A DNA stretch of 64,000 bases, taken from Gracilariopsis chorda (lineage: Eukaryota; Rhodophyta; Florideophyceae; Gracilariales; Gracilariaceae). The notes beneath the pieces were generated by a model, which worked only from the letters and a program-made list of their open reading frames with translations, made no database searches and was not told the DNA's origin. Shown in pieces: positions 10,345 through 18,837 of this stretch. Each line of letters begins with the position of its first letter. Within the stretch, counting starts at the first letter, position 1. The stretch is taken from the NCBI GenBank assembly GCA_003194525.1, contig NBIV01000043.1, forward strand, positions 124,001 through 188,000. The letters run 5' to 3'. The position numbers were made by a program, and so were the translations under genes.

Positions 10345-10362
10345 TGGTCTCCTGACTTAGAA
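10345..10362 (+). other. Element C primer-binding site
   Basis: TGGTCTCCTGACTTAGAA begins 3 nt after the 5' LTR. It starts with TGG, the complement of tRNA CCA. Its complement has a C where tRNAs have invariant C61, so a tRNA 3' end is a good fit. It matches the element B site at 16 of 18 positions. I cannot name the tRNA. Confidence 0.7.
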
Positions 10363-10505
10363 CCGGATCTAGTGCCAACATCGTTGGAGTTCGCTTGCCG
10401 TGTTGGTGCCCATTCCGTTGGGAGTACCCGTCTTAACGGTTCTTTTCTTTCGCCCGTCTTGGGAACTGGACTTGGTTGCCATTGGCCGACTGTGTCGGTG
10501 AAGCT

Positions 10506-12545
10506 ATGTCATCCCGTGGTCGGGGTGGCCCTTCGAAGGCCGCTTCGGTCCCCGGATCATCCGGCTTACCGCGTGGTCTGCCCCCGCTTCCGAGGGATAT
10601 TCTCGATATCCCTGGAGAGGGCGACCGAAATCCGGCTCCTCGAGGTGCCCGCTCTGATGCAGGCGCCCCACCCGCTCGTCAACCAGCCTCTCAGCCCGCT
10701 GTTGCGGCTACTTCCGCTTTGGCGGCTAACCCTGCTGTCACGGAGGGCGAGGCAATGTCATCTCGGTCTGACGAGTATACGCTCCGCGACGTGGAGGCAC
10801 ACATGCGAATTCTCCAGAACTCGCATGTGGGCCTACTACAGGAGATGACAAAAATCCGGCAACGGCTGGCTGAAGCCGAAGCTGGGAATGCTACAGAAGA
10901 CGTCCGTGTTCTACGGTCTGATGTCAACCAGATTATGGAACACCGACAAGTGTCGGCTGTCCTGCACGAGCAGGCTGCCACACGTTTAGACCGCTTGGCG
11001 GCCCGTCTTGAGACGGTTGAGCAGACCCTCATCGCAGATGCGGTTGCTCCCGGAGTACCGGTTTCCGAAGGTTCTCGGCACTCACACCGCTCCCGGGACC
11101 GCCCGGCAAAGAAGAAGAAGAAGGTCAAGGTGGAATCGGACTCTTCTTCTTCGTCCTCTTCTGAGGATGAGCCTCATCCAGAGGGTTCTTCTACCGAGTC
11201 GTCGGACGCGGAGAACGAACGCTCTCGTCACCGTGCTTCCCGCTCGCGGGCTACTGAAGTCACGCAGAGTGCTGCGCGAGGCCGTACGAAAGGACGGAGA
11301 CACCTTGGATTAAAGGAATTGAAGCCGACCAATTTGTTGTATCAAAAGTTACTTTCATACCGATACTATCGGCTAGAAGATACCACGCCCCAGAGGACCC
11401 CTCGTGGGACGGGTAAGGTCCGAAACCATCTCCGCCAAATGGAGCTCACAATGAAGGCCCACAAGTTTTCGGGGGAAGATCCAATCCTTGTGTTGGATTT
11501 TCTAAGCCGCTTCGTTGCGGAAGCCGATATCCTTCGGATGAGTGAGGCTCAGGCCTATATTGCGTTGCCGTATTTTCTTACGGGTCTAGCCGAAGATCAG
11601 TTCAATTCGGTGCGGGGCTCTACCCGAGCCTCCGAAGGAGGAGTGACTTGCTGGCCGGAGGCGGTTCAATATCTGTTGCGTTCCTACGCGACAGGAAACG
11701 CCATACAAGGCGCAATACTCGCGCTGCGAGACACGACGCAAAAAGCCGACGAGTCGGAAACTGTCTATTCGACCCGCCTCAATAAGGCTTTCCACCGTTG
11801 TGGCAATGTGTTCTCGGCTGCCGAGCGTTGCACCATGTTCGTCGATGGATTAACCCGAACCATCGGTGGACTAGTGGCCCGATATCGGGAAAACAATCGC
11901 CGGGTTTCTTACCTGGAATTGGTACAGTTTGCCCAAGCAGAGGGAGATGCAGTTCGCGCCCGAGCTGGGATTGGTTCTCGAACCCGCCGCTTGCTTCATG
12001 TAGAAGCGCGGAATGTGCCTCTGCCTCATTCGCGAGGATCAGCCCAGGGGGGTTATGACAACGTCCACCTGTTACAGGGCGACGAGTCTTTGCCGAGTTC
12101 GGAATTGCCGTCGACAACGGAACCGTCTGCCACGGATGTGGACCCCGCATTGTATGTTGGTAGGCAAGTTCCGGCACTGCCGGTGCCGCACTCTAGTGGA
12201 TATCGAGCCCAACGCCCTGGATGGAGGGACCCTTTCCCCCCGCGTCAGGAGCGTCGACCGGCAAACCCGGAGCTTCTTCGACAGTTGATTTGTCACACCT
12301 GTTACAGGCACGGGCATATTGCGCCAAATTGTCTATTGCCCGTTAGGGATATGGCAAAGATTGTCTCTCACTACGAGTCGTTGACGCCCGCCGAGCGGGA
12401 ACGTGTCCCCGAGAAGTCGTACCTTCGCGCGAAGGCGGATACTCAGCCTGAGAGACAGGATACTGTACCACCTCTTGGTGGAAACGTAGCCGCACCTGCG
12501 GAATTGCCACCTCCGCAGACTAGCGGCGAAGCTCAGAAAAACTGA
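10506..12545 (+). CDS. Element C Gag
   Basis: This is the structural capsid protein of element C, 679 residues from the ATG at 10506; the in-frame TTG upstream is not a credible start. The N-terminal third is disordered with a coiled-coil stretch (TLRDVEAHMRILQNSH and on), then a basic KKKKKVKV run and Ser/Glu-rich segment. The retrotransposon capsid domain lies in the middle (AHKFSGEDPILVLDFLSRF, then FLTGLAEDQF). Near the C terminus is a canonical CCHC zinc knuckle, CHTCYRHGHIAPNC. The stop TGA (12543-12545) follows the heptamer GAAAAAC at 12536-12542, where pol can be reached by a -1 shift. Confidence 0.9.
   Translation: MSSRGRGGPSKAASVPGSSGLPRGLPPLPRDILDIPGEGDRNPAPRGARSDAGAPPARQPASQPAVAATSALAANPAVTEGEAMSSRSDEYTLRDVEAHMRILQNSHVGLLQEMTKIRQRLAEAEAGNATEDVRVLRSDVNQIMEHRQVSAVLHEQAATRLDRLAARLETVEQTLIADAVAPGVPVSEGSRHSHRSRDRPAKKKKKVKVESDSSSSSSSEDEPHPEGSSTESSDAENERSRHRASRSRATEVTQSAARGRTKGRRHLGLKELKPTNLLYQKLLSYRYYRLEDTTPQRTPRGTGKVRNHLRQMELTMKAHKFSGEDPILVLDFLSRFVAEADILRMSEAQAYIALPYFLTGLAEDQFNSVRGSTRASEGGVTCWPEAVQYLLRSYATGNAIQGAILALRDTTQKADESETVYSTRLNKAFHRCGNVFSAAERCTMFVDGLTRTIGGLVARYRENNRRVSYLELVQFAQAEGDAVRARAGIGSRTRRLLHVEARNVPLPHSRGSAQGGYDNVHLLQGDESLPSSELPSTTEPSATDVDPALYVGRQVPALPVPHSSGYRAQRPGWRDPFPPRQERRPANPELLRQLICHTCYRHGHIAPNCLLPVRDMAKIVSHYESLTPAERERVPEKSYLRAKADTQPERQDTVPPLGGNVAAPAELPPPQTSGEAQKN
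12536..12542 (+). other. Candidate -1 frameshift site, element C gag-pol
   Basis: In the gag frame the sequence reads CAG AAA AAC TGA, so the heptamer G-AAA-AAC directly precedes the stop. Pol is open in the -1 frame from this point. The heptamer is not a textbook XXXYYYZ site because the first base differs. Confidence 0.5.
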
Positions 12546-15500
12546 GTGCGGGAGCCTCCAGCAATGGAGAGGCGTCCCCAACCTTGGGGCCGAAAACGCC
12601 TGAGGTTGAGAAGCCTCGCTCCCGGGTCACAATCCTTACGAGGAAATTGGCCACAACAGACGTGGACTCAGAGCACCTCGGTGTTCTACGTCGTCCGTGG
12701 ATACGGTCTCGTAACAACCGGATTCCGGATAGAGTCCTGGTCATGGCAAAGCGAAACTATAAAGTTTACGCTGACCTAGGTGTTTCCGACCAGTACATGG
12801 TTCGGCAATTAGCCGTTCTTGACACGGGCGCTGGTCCAAACTTTTTGGTTCAATCAATGATTCCGTCTCACTTACGGCCCCGCATCCGAGCGGCGCCGCA
12901 ATTGGATATCGCGGATGCTAACAATCGGCCACTTTCTACAGTGGGAGTAATCGATTTGCTCGTCCGGCTAGGCCGGTATGTTGTGAAGCTTGACTTTTTG
13001 GTATGCGAGAAGCTGGCAGCGCCAGTTATACTGGGGTGCGACTTCTGCGACCGCTTCGTCGAATCAATTCGACCGCGAACGCGGACTGTCGAGATGGAAG
13101 ACGGCACGACGATTCCGATTGTTCGGCGACCCCTACGGAGGGCTTTGAAGAAGCAGGTACCATTGCCTGCTGCGCAGGAACCAGCCGCTGCTGCGCGGGT
13201 ATCCACGAAGCTCCGAGTAGTTCGGTCTGTGTGCATTCCGCCTGAATCGCAGGTTTGGGTTACAGTTGCTTCTCCACAGTGTGGCCTACAAACGGTTCAA
13301 CCGTTGCCTCATCTACAAGAGAGGAATCAACTTGCCCTTGCCAATGGGATTGTTTTCGTTGAGCCAGATAAACCTTTTAAGGTACTGGTCGCGAACTTCA
13401 GCCGTTATAATCAACGGTTAATGCGCAACCAAGTAATTGGCTCAATGCTTCCGCACCCTGCGGCTATCGTACCGACGAAGGTATCCGCTGCCGAGGTTCT
13501 CGGGATCCTCGACGCTGAGGAGGGGGAGAAAAGCCGAAGTGAATCGGAAATGAGCCCAGTTAAATCGGGAACAGTTAAGCCGAACAGTACGGATAACGCC
13601 GCCGAACCGACTTCGTCGGCTGGAGATAGCCTGTCGAAGGAAGAGACGCCGAATTCACCGGAGAAGGACGTAGCAGCCACTGTGGTGGACAAGCAGGCTG
13701 CCTCGCAGGAACTCGAGTCTCTGGACCTTGATCACGTCCCAGAGACTCACCGCAATAAGCTGCGGCAGATGCTCAAAGAGTTCACGCCCATGTGGGATGG
13801 CTCCCTAGGGAAGATTGGAATTACCGAACATCGGATTGATTTGTTCCCGAACACTCGGCCGATTTCGCAACCCCCTTACAGGGCAGGACCGACAGCTCGA
13901 GAAGAGGAAAAGGCTCAGGTTGAGAAAATGCTCCGAGCCGGAGTTATTGAACCAGCCCAGTCACCTTGGGCCTCACCTGTGGTGCTCGCTCCCAAAGCTG
14001 ATGGGTCTTGGCGATTTTGTATCGACTACCGCAAGTTGAATGCGGCTACGGTGAAGGATGTCTATCCCATCCCACGAATGGATGAATGCATCGATTCATT
14101 GGGCGAAGCGAAAGTTTTCACGACCCTCGACGCTAATTCGGGCTATTGGCAAGTCCCTCTTAGGGCTGAGGACCGTGACAAGACGGCTTTTGTATGCCAT
14201 CAAGGCCTCTACCGATTCATTCGGATGCCCTTTGGGTTAACTAACGCGCCAGCCACATTTCAACGCGCTGTGGACATTTTGCTCGCCCGCTTCAAGTGGA
14301 AGACCTGCCTGGTTTACCTGGACGATGTTATCGTTTATTCCAGCAACCTGGACGAGCACCTGACCCACGTACGGGATGTTATGCGAACGTTACGCGATGC
14401 AGGCATCACCCTGAAGCTCAAGAAGTGTGAGTTCTTTACCGACACTGTGAAATATCTCGGGCATGTCATCCGTCCTGGACGGCTTGCAATTGATGAAGTA
14501 CGAGTGAAGTCCCTCAAGGATGCAAAACACCCGCGAAATCAGACGGAACTCCGATCATTTCTCGGCCTATGTAATGTTTATCGCCGCTTCATCCCGAACT
14601 TTGCGGATATTGCAGCACCACTGAATGAACTCCTTCGAAAAGGCCAGCCAGTTACTCTGGAAGAGTTTGATGACCGGAAGTCAACGGCATTCTCAGCACT
14701 CGTTGAGGCAGTGACATCACCACCGGTGCTATCCCTACCAAGGGCCGGATTGCCATACGCCGTTGACACGGATGCGAGCGACTATCAGGTCGGCTGCGCC
14801 TTGTTCCAAACCACAGAGAGTGGAGATCGATTGCCAATTGGATATTGGTCAAGAAGCCTCAACGTCCACGAGAGGAATTACTCTGTGTCAGAGAAAGAAT
14901 GTCTAGCAGTGGTCTGGGCCCTCCAAACCCTGCGCCCCTACCTGATGGGGAATCATTTCGAAGTCTACACCGATCACTCGGCTTTACGCTGGCTACTCTC
15001 TATAGCGGAGCCATCTGGCCGCCTGATGAGGTGGAGGCTGCGCTTGGCAGAATTTGACTTCGAGATGAAGTATAAAAAGGGACTCCTGAACACTCAGGCT
15101 GACGCACTTTCCCGCTTGGAGACAGCGGCCGAAGCTGAGCCAGTCGATGACCTGGAGATTCCGTGCTTCCTTTTGGAAGACGGCGAGAGCGATGCCGATG
15201 AAGAATCGGAAGGATGGGACATCTACGATGCTGTTTCAGCCGTGTCAGACACGCGACCCGAACCGGGCTCGTTCGTACCAATTACGCCGGAAGAACTCAT
15301 CCGGGAGCAGCATACTGACCCATTTTGTACTGGGATTCGGAGCCGTCTGAACGGTGGAGCTGAGTTGCCCTTCATCACGAACGATCAGGGATTCTTGATC
15401 CGAACCGTCGGAGATAGGCCACAGATTGTGGTTCCGCACTCACTCCAATCTCGGGTGCTGACCCTGTCGCACTATGCGAAATTGGCCGCCCACCCTGGTG

Positions 15501-17542
15501 GTAGGAAGTTCTACTATACCTTAAAGAAGGACTTCTACTGGCCAGCAATGGCTTTTGATGCGTATGCCACTGTTCGTGGATGTTCAGACTGTGCGAAGAA
15601 CCGCGTCAAATTGCGGAAGTACTCCAAGAAGTTGGTACTATTCCCTGCAAGGGCGCCACTAGAGTTTGTGGCAATTGATCTGCTCGGAGAGTTCATCCGG
15701 ACTCGCCGGGGAAACCGGTTTCTACTGGTTATAACCGACCGCTTCTCTAAGCTGGTACGGACAGTGCCTCTCAAAAGGATCACCGCTGCTACGGTCGCCC
15801 AAGCTTTCGTTACACACTGGGTTTTTGTTTATGGACCACCGATTGATCTACTATCGGACAATGGACCGCAGTTCGCGGCTAAGTTCTTTCAAGATGTCTG
15901 CCGCATCTTGCGGATTCATAATTGGTTCACTACGACCTATCATCCGCAGAGTAACGGCCAGGTGGAGCGCTTTAACCGCACAATGCTCAACGCATTGCGG
16001 ACTTTTGTTGCCGATCATCCTTCGGAATGGGATCTCTACAGCGATGCTGTCACTTATGCCTACAATACGCAGGTTCATCGCACTACACAGATCTCGCCAT
16101 TCGAGCTGGTGCTGTCGCGCGCTCCACCACCGGTGGCTATCGAACCGCAGCCTACGCTGGATACGTTTCCTTCACCCCGTCTACACAGGGACGCCTGGAA
16201 GGACTGGCTGAAGAAGATTATCCCGAAAGCTCAGCAGAACCTGGAAAAGGCACAAGCCGCATACAAGCGGAACTTCGATGCTCGCGTACGCCGGAATGCC
16301 CCACAGATCAGGGAAGGGAGCTATGACTTCCTTCGGAAGGAATACTACAACCCGGAAAATGAGAGACGTCATAAGCTCTCTCCGGTTGCGGAAGGCCCTT
16401 TTCGGGTAGTCGCGGTGACCGACACTACGGCTGTCCTTGATATCAAGGGTGCGCATGAGCGTTTATCGCTGGATCGCCTGACGCCCGCACCACCACCTGC
16501 TACGCAGGCAACGCAGCCGAAGGATTCGGAAACCCAGGATGTATCGGATACTACTGCCGTCGAAACGGAATCGGGTGGACTACCAGTAGTCATGCCGCAC
16601 CCGGACCGTGGGTTAGCCGATTTGCCGGTAGCTGAGGAACCTACACAGTCAAAAACTGCTGCCGCTCACGTTCATACGCGGATACTGGCCCCATCGGGGA
16701 TCCTGAGCTCCGCCCCCGTCGTCTCAACTGAGGAGGGGGAGGGGACAGGTCAATCTCGATCGCCACTATCGCCGTCGCGGACGGATAAGCCTTTGGAGGT
16801 CTCTGCGTCACAGCCGGTGACCACGCCTATTGGGGAAGAGCCAGGAGGCCCGCAGAACGGGAGCGACGAACGGGAAACTGTAAAGGACACCGACAATTCG
16901 GACAAGAACAACGCCGGAAACCCGGAAAAGCGATACAGTGAAGATGCTGGAGAAACCGCCCCGCTCGCGGATAGTATCGCACGGCCGCCACAGACGGAAT
17001 CCCAGAACCTGACTCCCAATAGGAGGAACGAAACCGGTACGCCGGAAAGGAGTAGGGTACTCCCCAACCCAGCCGCAGCACAAGCGGAGAACACGAGCTC
17101 GGTACATCTACCACCTTCGCCGTCGTCGACGGAGTCGCCCTCACAGGCCCCCGGGACACGGGATAGTACGCCGAAACATGACGGACAGCCGGAGATCCGG
17201 AAGCTCGCAGTCCGAGAAGACCGACATCAAGATGAAGCCCAGTCGCATGGGAATGAAGACCAGAACTCCGGAAGGCTCAGCTCGAGGAAAACACCATGGT
17301 CAAATGAGACGTTGCCTGGTATACAGGATGCCCTATCACCGGGATTAAGGCCGAAGCTACGCGTGAGCAATGACACTGCCCGGAACGTGAACCACGACAG
17401 CAACACCTCCACAGAGGGCACACTCACCAAGCCGCACACCGAGCGGAGTGTCCTCGACGAGGAATATGTTATTGACCGCCTGGTTAGTCACGGCTTCGCC
17501 CCGGATGGGGAATTGTTGTATCGAGTCCGTTGGTACGGCTAA
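12536..17542 (+). CDS. Element C Pol polyprotein (protease, RT, RNase H, integrase, truncated chromodomain)
   Basis: The pol frame has a retropepsin motif (VLDTGAGPNFLV), reverse transcriptase (FCIDYRKLNA, then the catalytic YLDD in CLVYLDDVIVYSS), RNase H (DTDASDYQVGCALFQ), the integrase zinc-binding HHCC region (HYAKLAAHPGG ... CSDCAK), and integrase core residues D, D, E in VAIDLLGEF, LSDNGPQF and NGQVERFNRT. A Pro/Glu/Ser/Thr-rich linker of about 300 residues follows, much longer than in element B. The chromodomain begins (YVIDRLVSHGF, YRVRWYG), but TAA at 17540-17542 stops it. The frame reopens at once (APSEDTHEP and on) to a TGA at 17660-17662. The full enzymatic part is intact, so the copy may still transpose. 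Confidence 0.92.
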   Translation, partial: EKLSAGASSNGEASPTLGPKTPEVEKPRSRVTILTRKLATTDVDSEHLGVLRRPWIRSRNNRIPDRVLVMAKRNYKVYADLGVSDQYMVRQLAVLDTGAGPNFLVQSMIPSHLRPRIRAAPQLDIADANNRPLSTVGVIDLLVRLGRYVVKLDFLVCEKLAAPVILGCDFCDRFVESIRPRTRTVEMEDGTTIPIVRRPLRRALKKQVPLPAAQEPAAAARVSTKLRVVRSVCIPPESQVWVTVASPQCGLQTVQPLPHLQERNQLALANGIVFVEPDKPFKVLVANFSRYNQRLMRNQVIGSMLPHPAAIVPTKVSAAEVLGILDAEEGEKSRSESEMSPVKSGTVKPNSTDNAAEPTSSAGDSLSKEETPNSPEKDVAATVVDKQAASQELESLDLDHVPETHRNKLRQMLKEFTPMWDGSLGKIGITEHRIDLFPNTRPISQPPYRAGPTAREEEKAQVEKMLRAGVIEPAQSPWASPVVLAPKADGSWRFCIDYRKLNAATVKDVYPIPRMDECIDSLGEAKVFTTLDANSGYWQVPLRAEDRDKTAFVCHQGLYRFIRMPFGLTNAPATFQRAVDILLARFKWKTCLVYLDDVIVYSSNLDEHLTHVRDVMRTLRDAGITLKLKKCEFFTDTVKYLGHVIRPGRLAIDEVRVKSLKDAKHPRNQTELRSFLGLCNVYRRFIPNFADIAAPLNELLRKGQPVTLEEFDDRKSTAFSALVEAVTSPPVLSLPRAGLPYAVDTDASDYQVGCALFQTTESGDRLPIGYWSRSLNVHERNYSVSEKECLAVVWALQTLRPYLMGNHFEVYTDHSALRWLLSIAEPSGRLMRWRLRLAEFDFEMKYKKGLLNTQADALSRLETAAEAEPVDDLEIPCFLLEDGESDADEESEGWDIYDAVSAVSDTRPEPGSFVPITPEELIREQHTDPFCTGIRSRLNGGAELPFITNDQGFLIRTVGDRPQIVVPHSLQSRVLTLSHYAKLAAHPGGRKFYYTLKKDFYWPAMAFDAYATVRGCSDCAKNRVKLRKYSKKLVLFPARAPLEFVAIDLLGEFIRTRRGNRFLLVITDRFSKLVRTVPLKRITAATVAQAFVTHWVFVYGPPIDLLSDNGPQFAAKFFQDVCRILRIHNWFTTTYHPQSNGQVERFNRTMLNALRTFVADHPSEWDLYSDAVTYAYNTQVHRTTQISPFELVLSRAPPPVAIEPQPTLDTFPSPRLHRDAWKDWLKKIIPKAQQNLEKAQAAYKRNFDARVRRNAPQIREGSYDFLRKEYYNPENERRHKLSPVAEGPFRVVAVTDTTAVLDIKGAHERLSLDRLTPAPPPATQATQPKDSETQDVSDTTAVETESGGLPVVMPHPDRGLADLPVAEEPTQSKTAAAHVHTRILAPSGILSSAPVVSTEEGEGTGQSRSPLSPSRTDKPLEVSASQPVTTPIGEEPGGPQNGSDERETVKDTDNSDKNNAGNPEKRYSEDAGETAPLADSIARPPQTESQNLTPNRRNETGTPERSRVLPNPAAAQAENTSSVHLPPSPSSTESPSQAPGTRDSTPKHDGQPEIRKLAVREDRHQDEAQSHGNEDQNSGRLSSRKTPWSNETLPGIQDALSPGLRPKLRVSNDTARNVNHDSNTSTEGTLTKPHTERSVLDEEYVIDRLVSHGFAPDGELLYRVRWYG

Positions 17543-17962
17543 GCCCCTTCGGAGGACACTCACGAACCAATTGAGCATTTGCCTCGTTCGAAGGTTCTCC
17601 AGTATCACCGTCGTACACGGACACCGATACCGGCTACGCTGGACAAAGCCCAAGTGGGTTGACCATCCATGGTACCGGCCGAGCCGGGATGGAAAGGAGC
17701 CGATTGCGGAAGAGGTGCCGTTCGGAACGGAGGGTTGGAGACTTGCATGCGAGCCGTCGAGGACGGAGGTGCGCTAGGGGTGTTTGAGTTGCGGGACATG
17801 GCGGGTGACTCTGGTAGTGAAGACGGGGGTGAGTTGTTCGTTGGTGTGCGTGGTTCCGAGCAGTTGTCGGCAGACCCGTCGAGGGAGGTACGCTTATATC
17901 CACTCATGGTGGCGGGGTCGCGAACCGCTTGGCACGGTTGTTCCAGCCTGAGAAGGGGGAGA
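17543..17962 (+). other. Element C 3' region: chromodomain remainder and polypurine tract
   Basis: The first 120 bp encode, in the pol frame, the second half of the chromodomain after the premature TAA, ending with a TGA at 17660-17662. The rest is non-coding. AGAAGGGGGAGA at 17951-17962, immediately before the 3' LTR, is a strong polypurine tract. Confidence 0.8.
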
Positions 17963-18832
17963 TGTAGTGCAATGGCCCGTCGAGGGTATGCCGCACTCGG
18001 TCTTCATAAGGATTTGATCCGCTCCCGGCTGCCACAACCGTGGTTATGAATGGTATTAGCTTCACTAGCCCCATTTGGGGGTGTCCCTAGGAAGGGTAGT
18101 AATTGTGGCCACGTGTGCCGATATTGGCCCGATGACGGGTGCGCCGTGGCAAGCCTGCCACGGTTGCACATCTGTACTACAGTAGCCGGCCTTGCCGGGT
18201 GGCTAGATATTTCTAGATATTTATTTTAATATGTTGAAGTGCCGTATATAAGTGGCGGCACTGCCGCCACTGTACGGAGAAGTAAACCTCAAGGAGGACT
18301 GGGCTCTGTTCATCTAGCCGCTTGCGCACGGTCACTAACCCCTCCCGGGGAATACCGCCGCAACACCGGGTTGAGCAACCTGCCTCCGTCTTTGAGGAGT
18401 CCGGAACCGTCGTTACGGCTATTTCTTTATTGTTTCTTTTGCCTATTATAGGTTTCTTCCGTCATACGGCCTCTGTTTCTCTGCCCTGTTATACAGGTTG
18501 GCCCCCATCGTATAGGGATCTGATTTCCCACTCTCGCGAGTCTGCGCTCCGCAAGTGCGGCTTGTTTGTTGATCATTTGTCCCACAACCGTTGGGCTGGG
18601 TACTGTGCTACCACCTCTCGTGGATTCTCCGACGGAGTCGGCTTGCTTGGCCGGTTCTTACCCTCTGACTGCACGCCCAGTACGGGGTCGCCCGGATTTA
18701 CACCCGGCTCGTGTCGACCCTATCAGAGGGCTCTCTCGCTGTGCCGCCTCTCATTGAGAGCAAGCTTGAACACCTTGGTGGTGCTTCCGCGACGCGGCTC
18801 GTGTCTGTGCCACGTTCGTAGTTTGCACTACA
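17963..18832 (+). repeat. Element C 3' LTR
   Basis: An 870-bp copy of 9472-10341; I found no difference by eye. It is followed by the CATGC duplication at 18833-18837. Confidence 0.94.
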
Positions 18833-18837
18833 CATGC

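Larger units (their letters stand above)
9472..18832 (+). mobile_element. Element C: Ty3/gypsy chromovirus-type LTR retrotransposon (innermost of the nest)
   Basis: Two 870-bp LTRs (9472-10341, 17963-18832) have perfect 10-bp inverted ends, TGTAGTGCAA and TTGCACTACA, look identical, and are flanked by the duplication CATGC (9467-9471, 18833-18837). Plus-strand order: 5' LTR, PBS (10345-10362), gag with CCHC zinc knuckle, pol in the -1 frame (protease, RT, RNase H, integrase, long disordered linker, truncated chromodomain), purine tract (17951-17962) and 3' LTR. The host sequence is the end of element B pol. Gag resembles that of B around KFSG-x-DPI-x-VL-x-FLS, and the PBS is nearly the same, so B and C are related lineages. 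As the innermost element it is the youngest of the three. Confidence 0.94.

Noticed and set aside
9831-10355. A 174-codon frame in the element C LTR, repeated in the 3' LTR
   Set aside because: It runs out of the LTR into flanking sequence with different ends in the two copies and has no recognisable domain.
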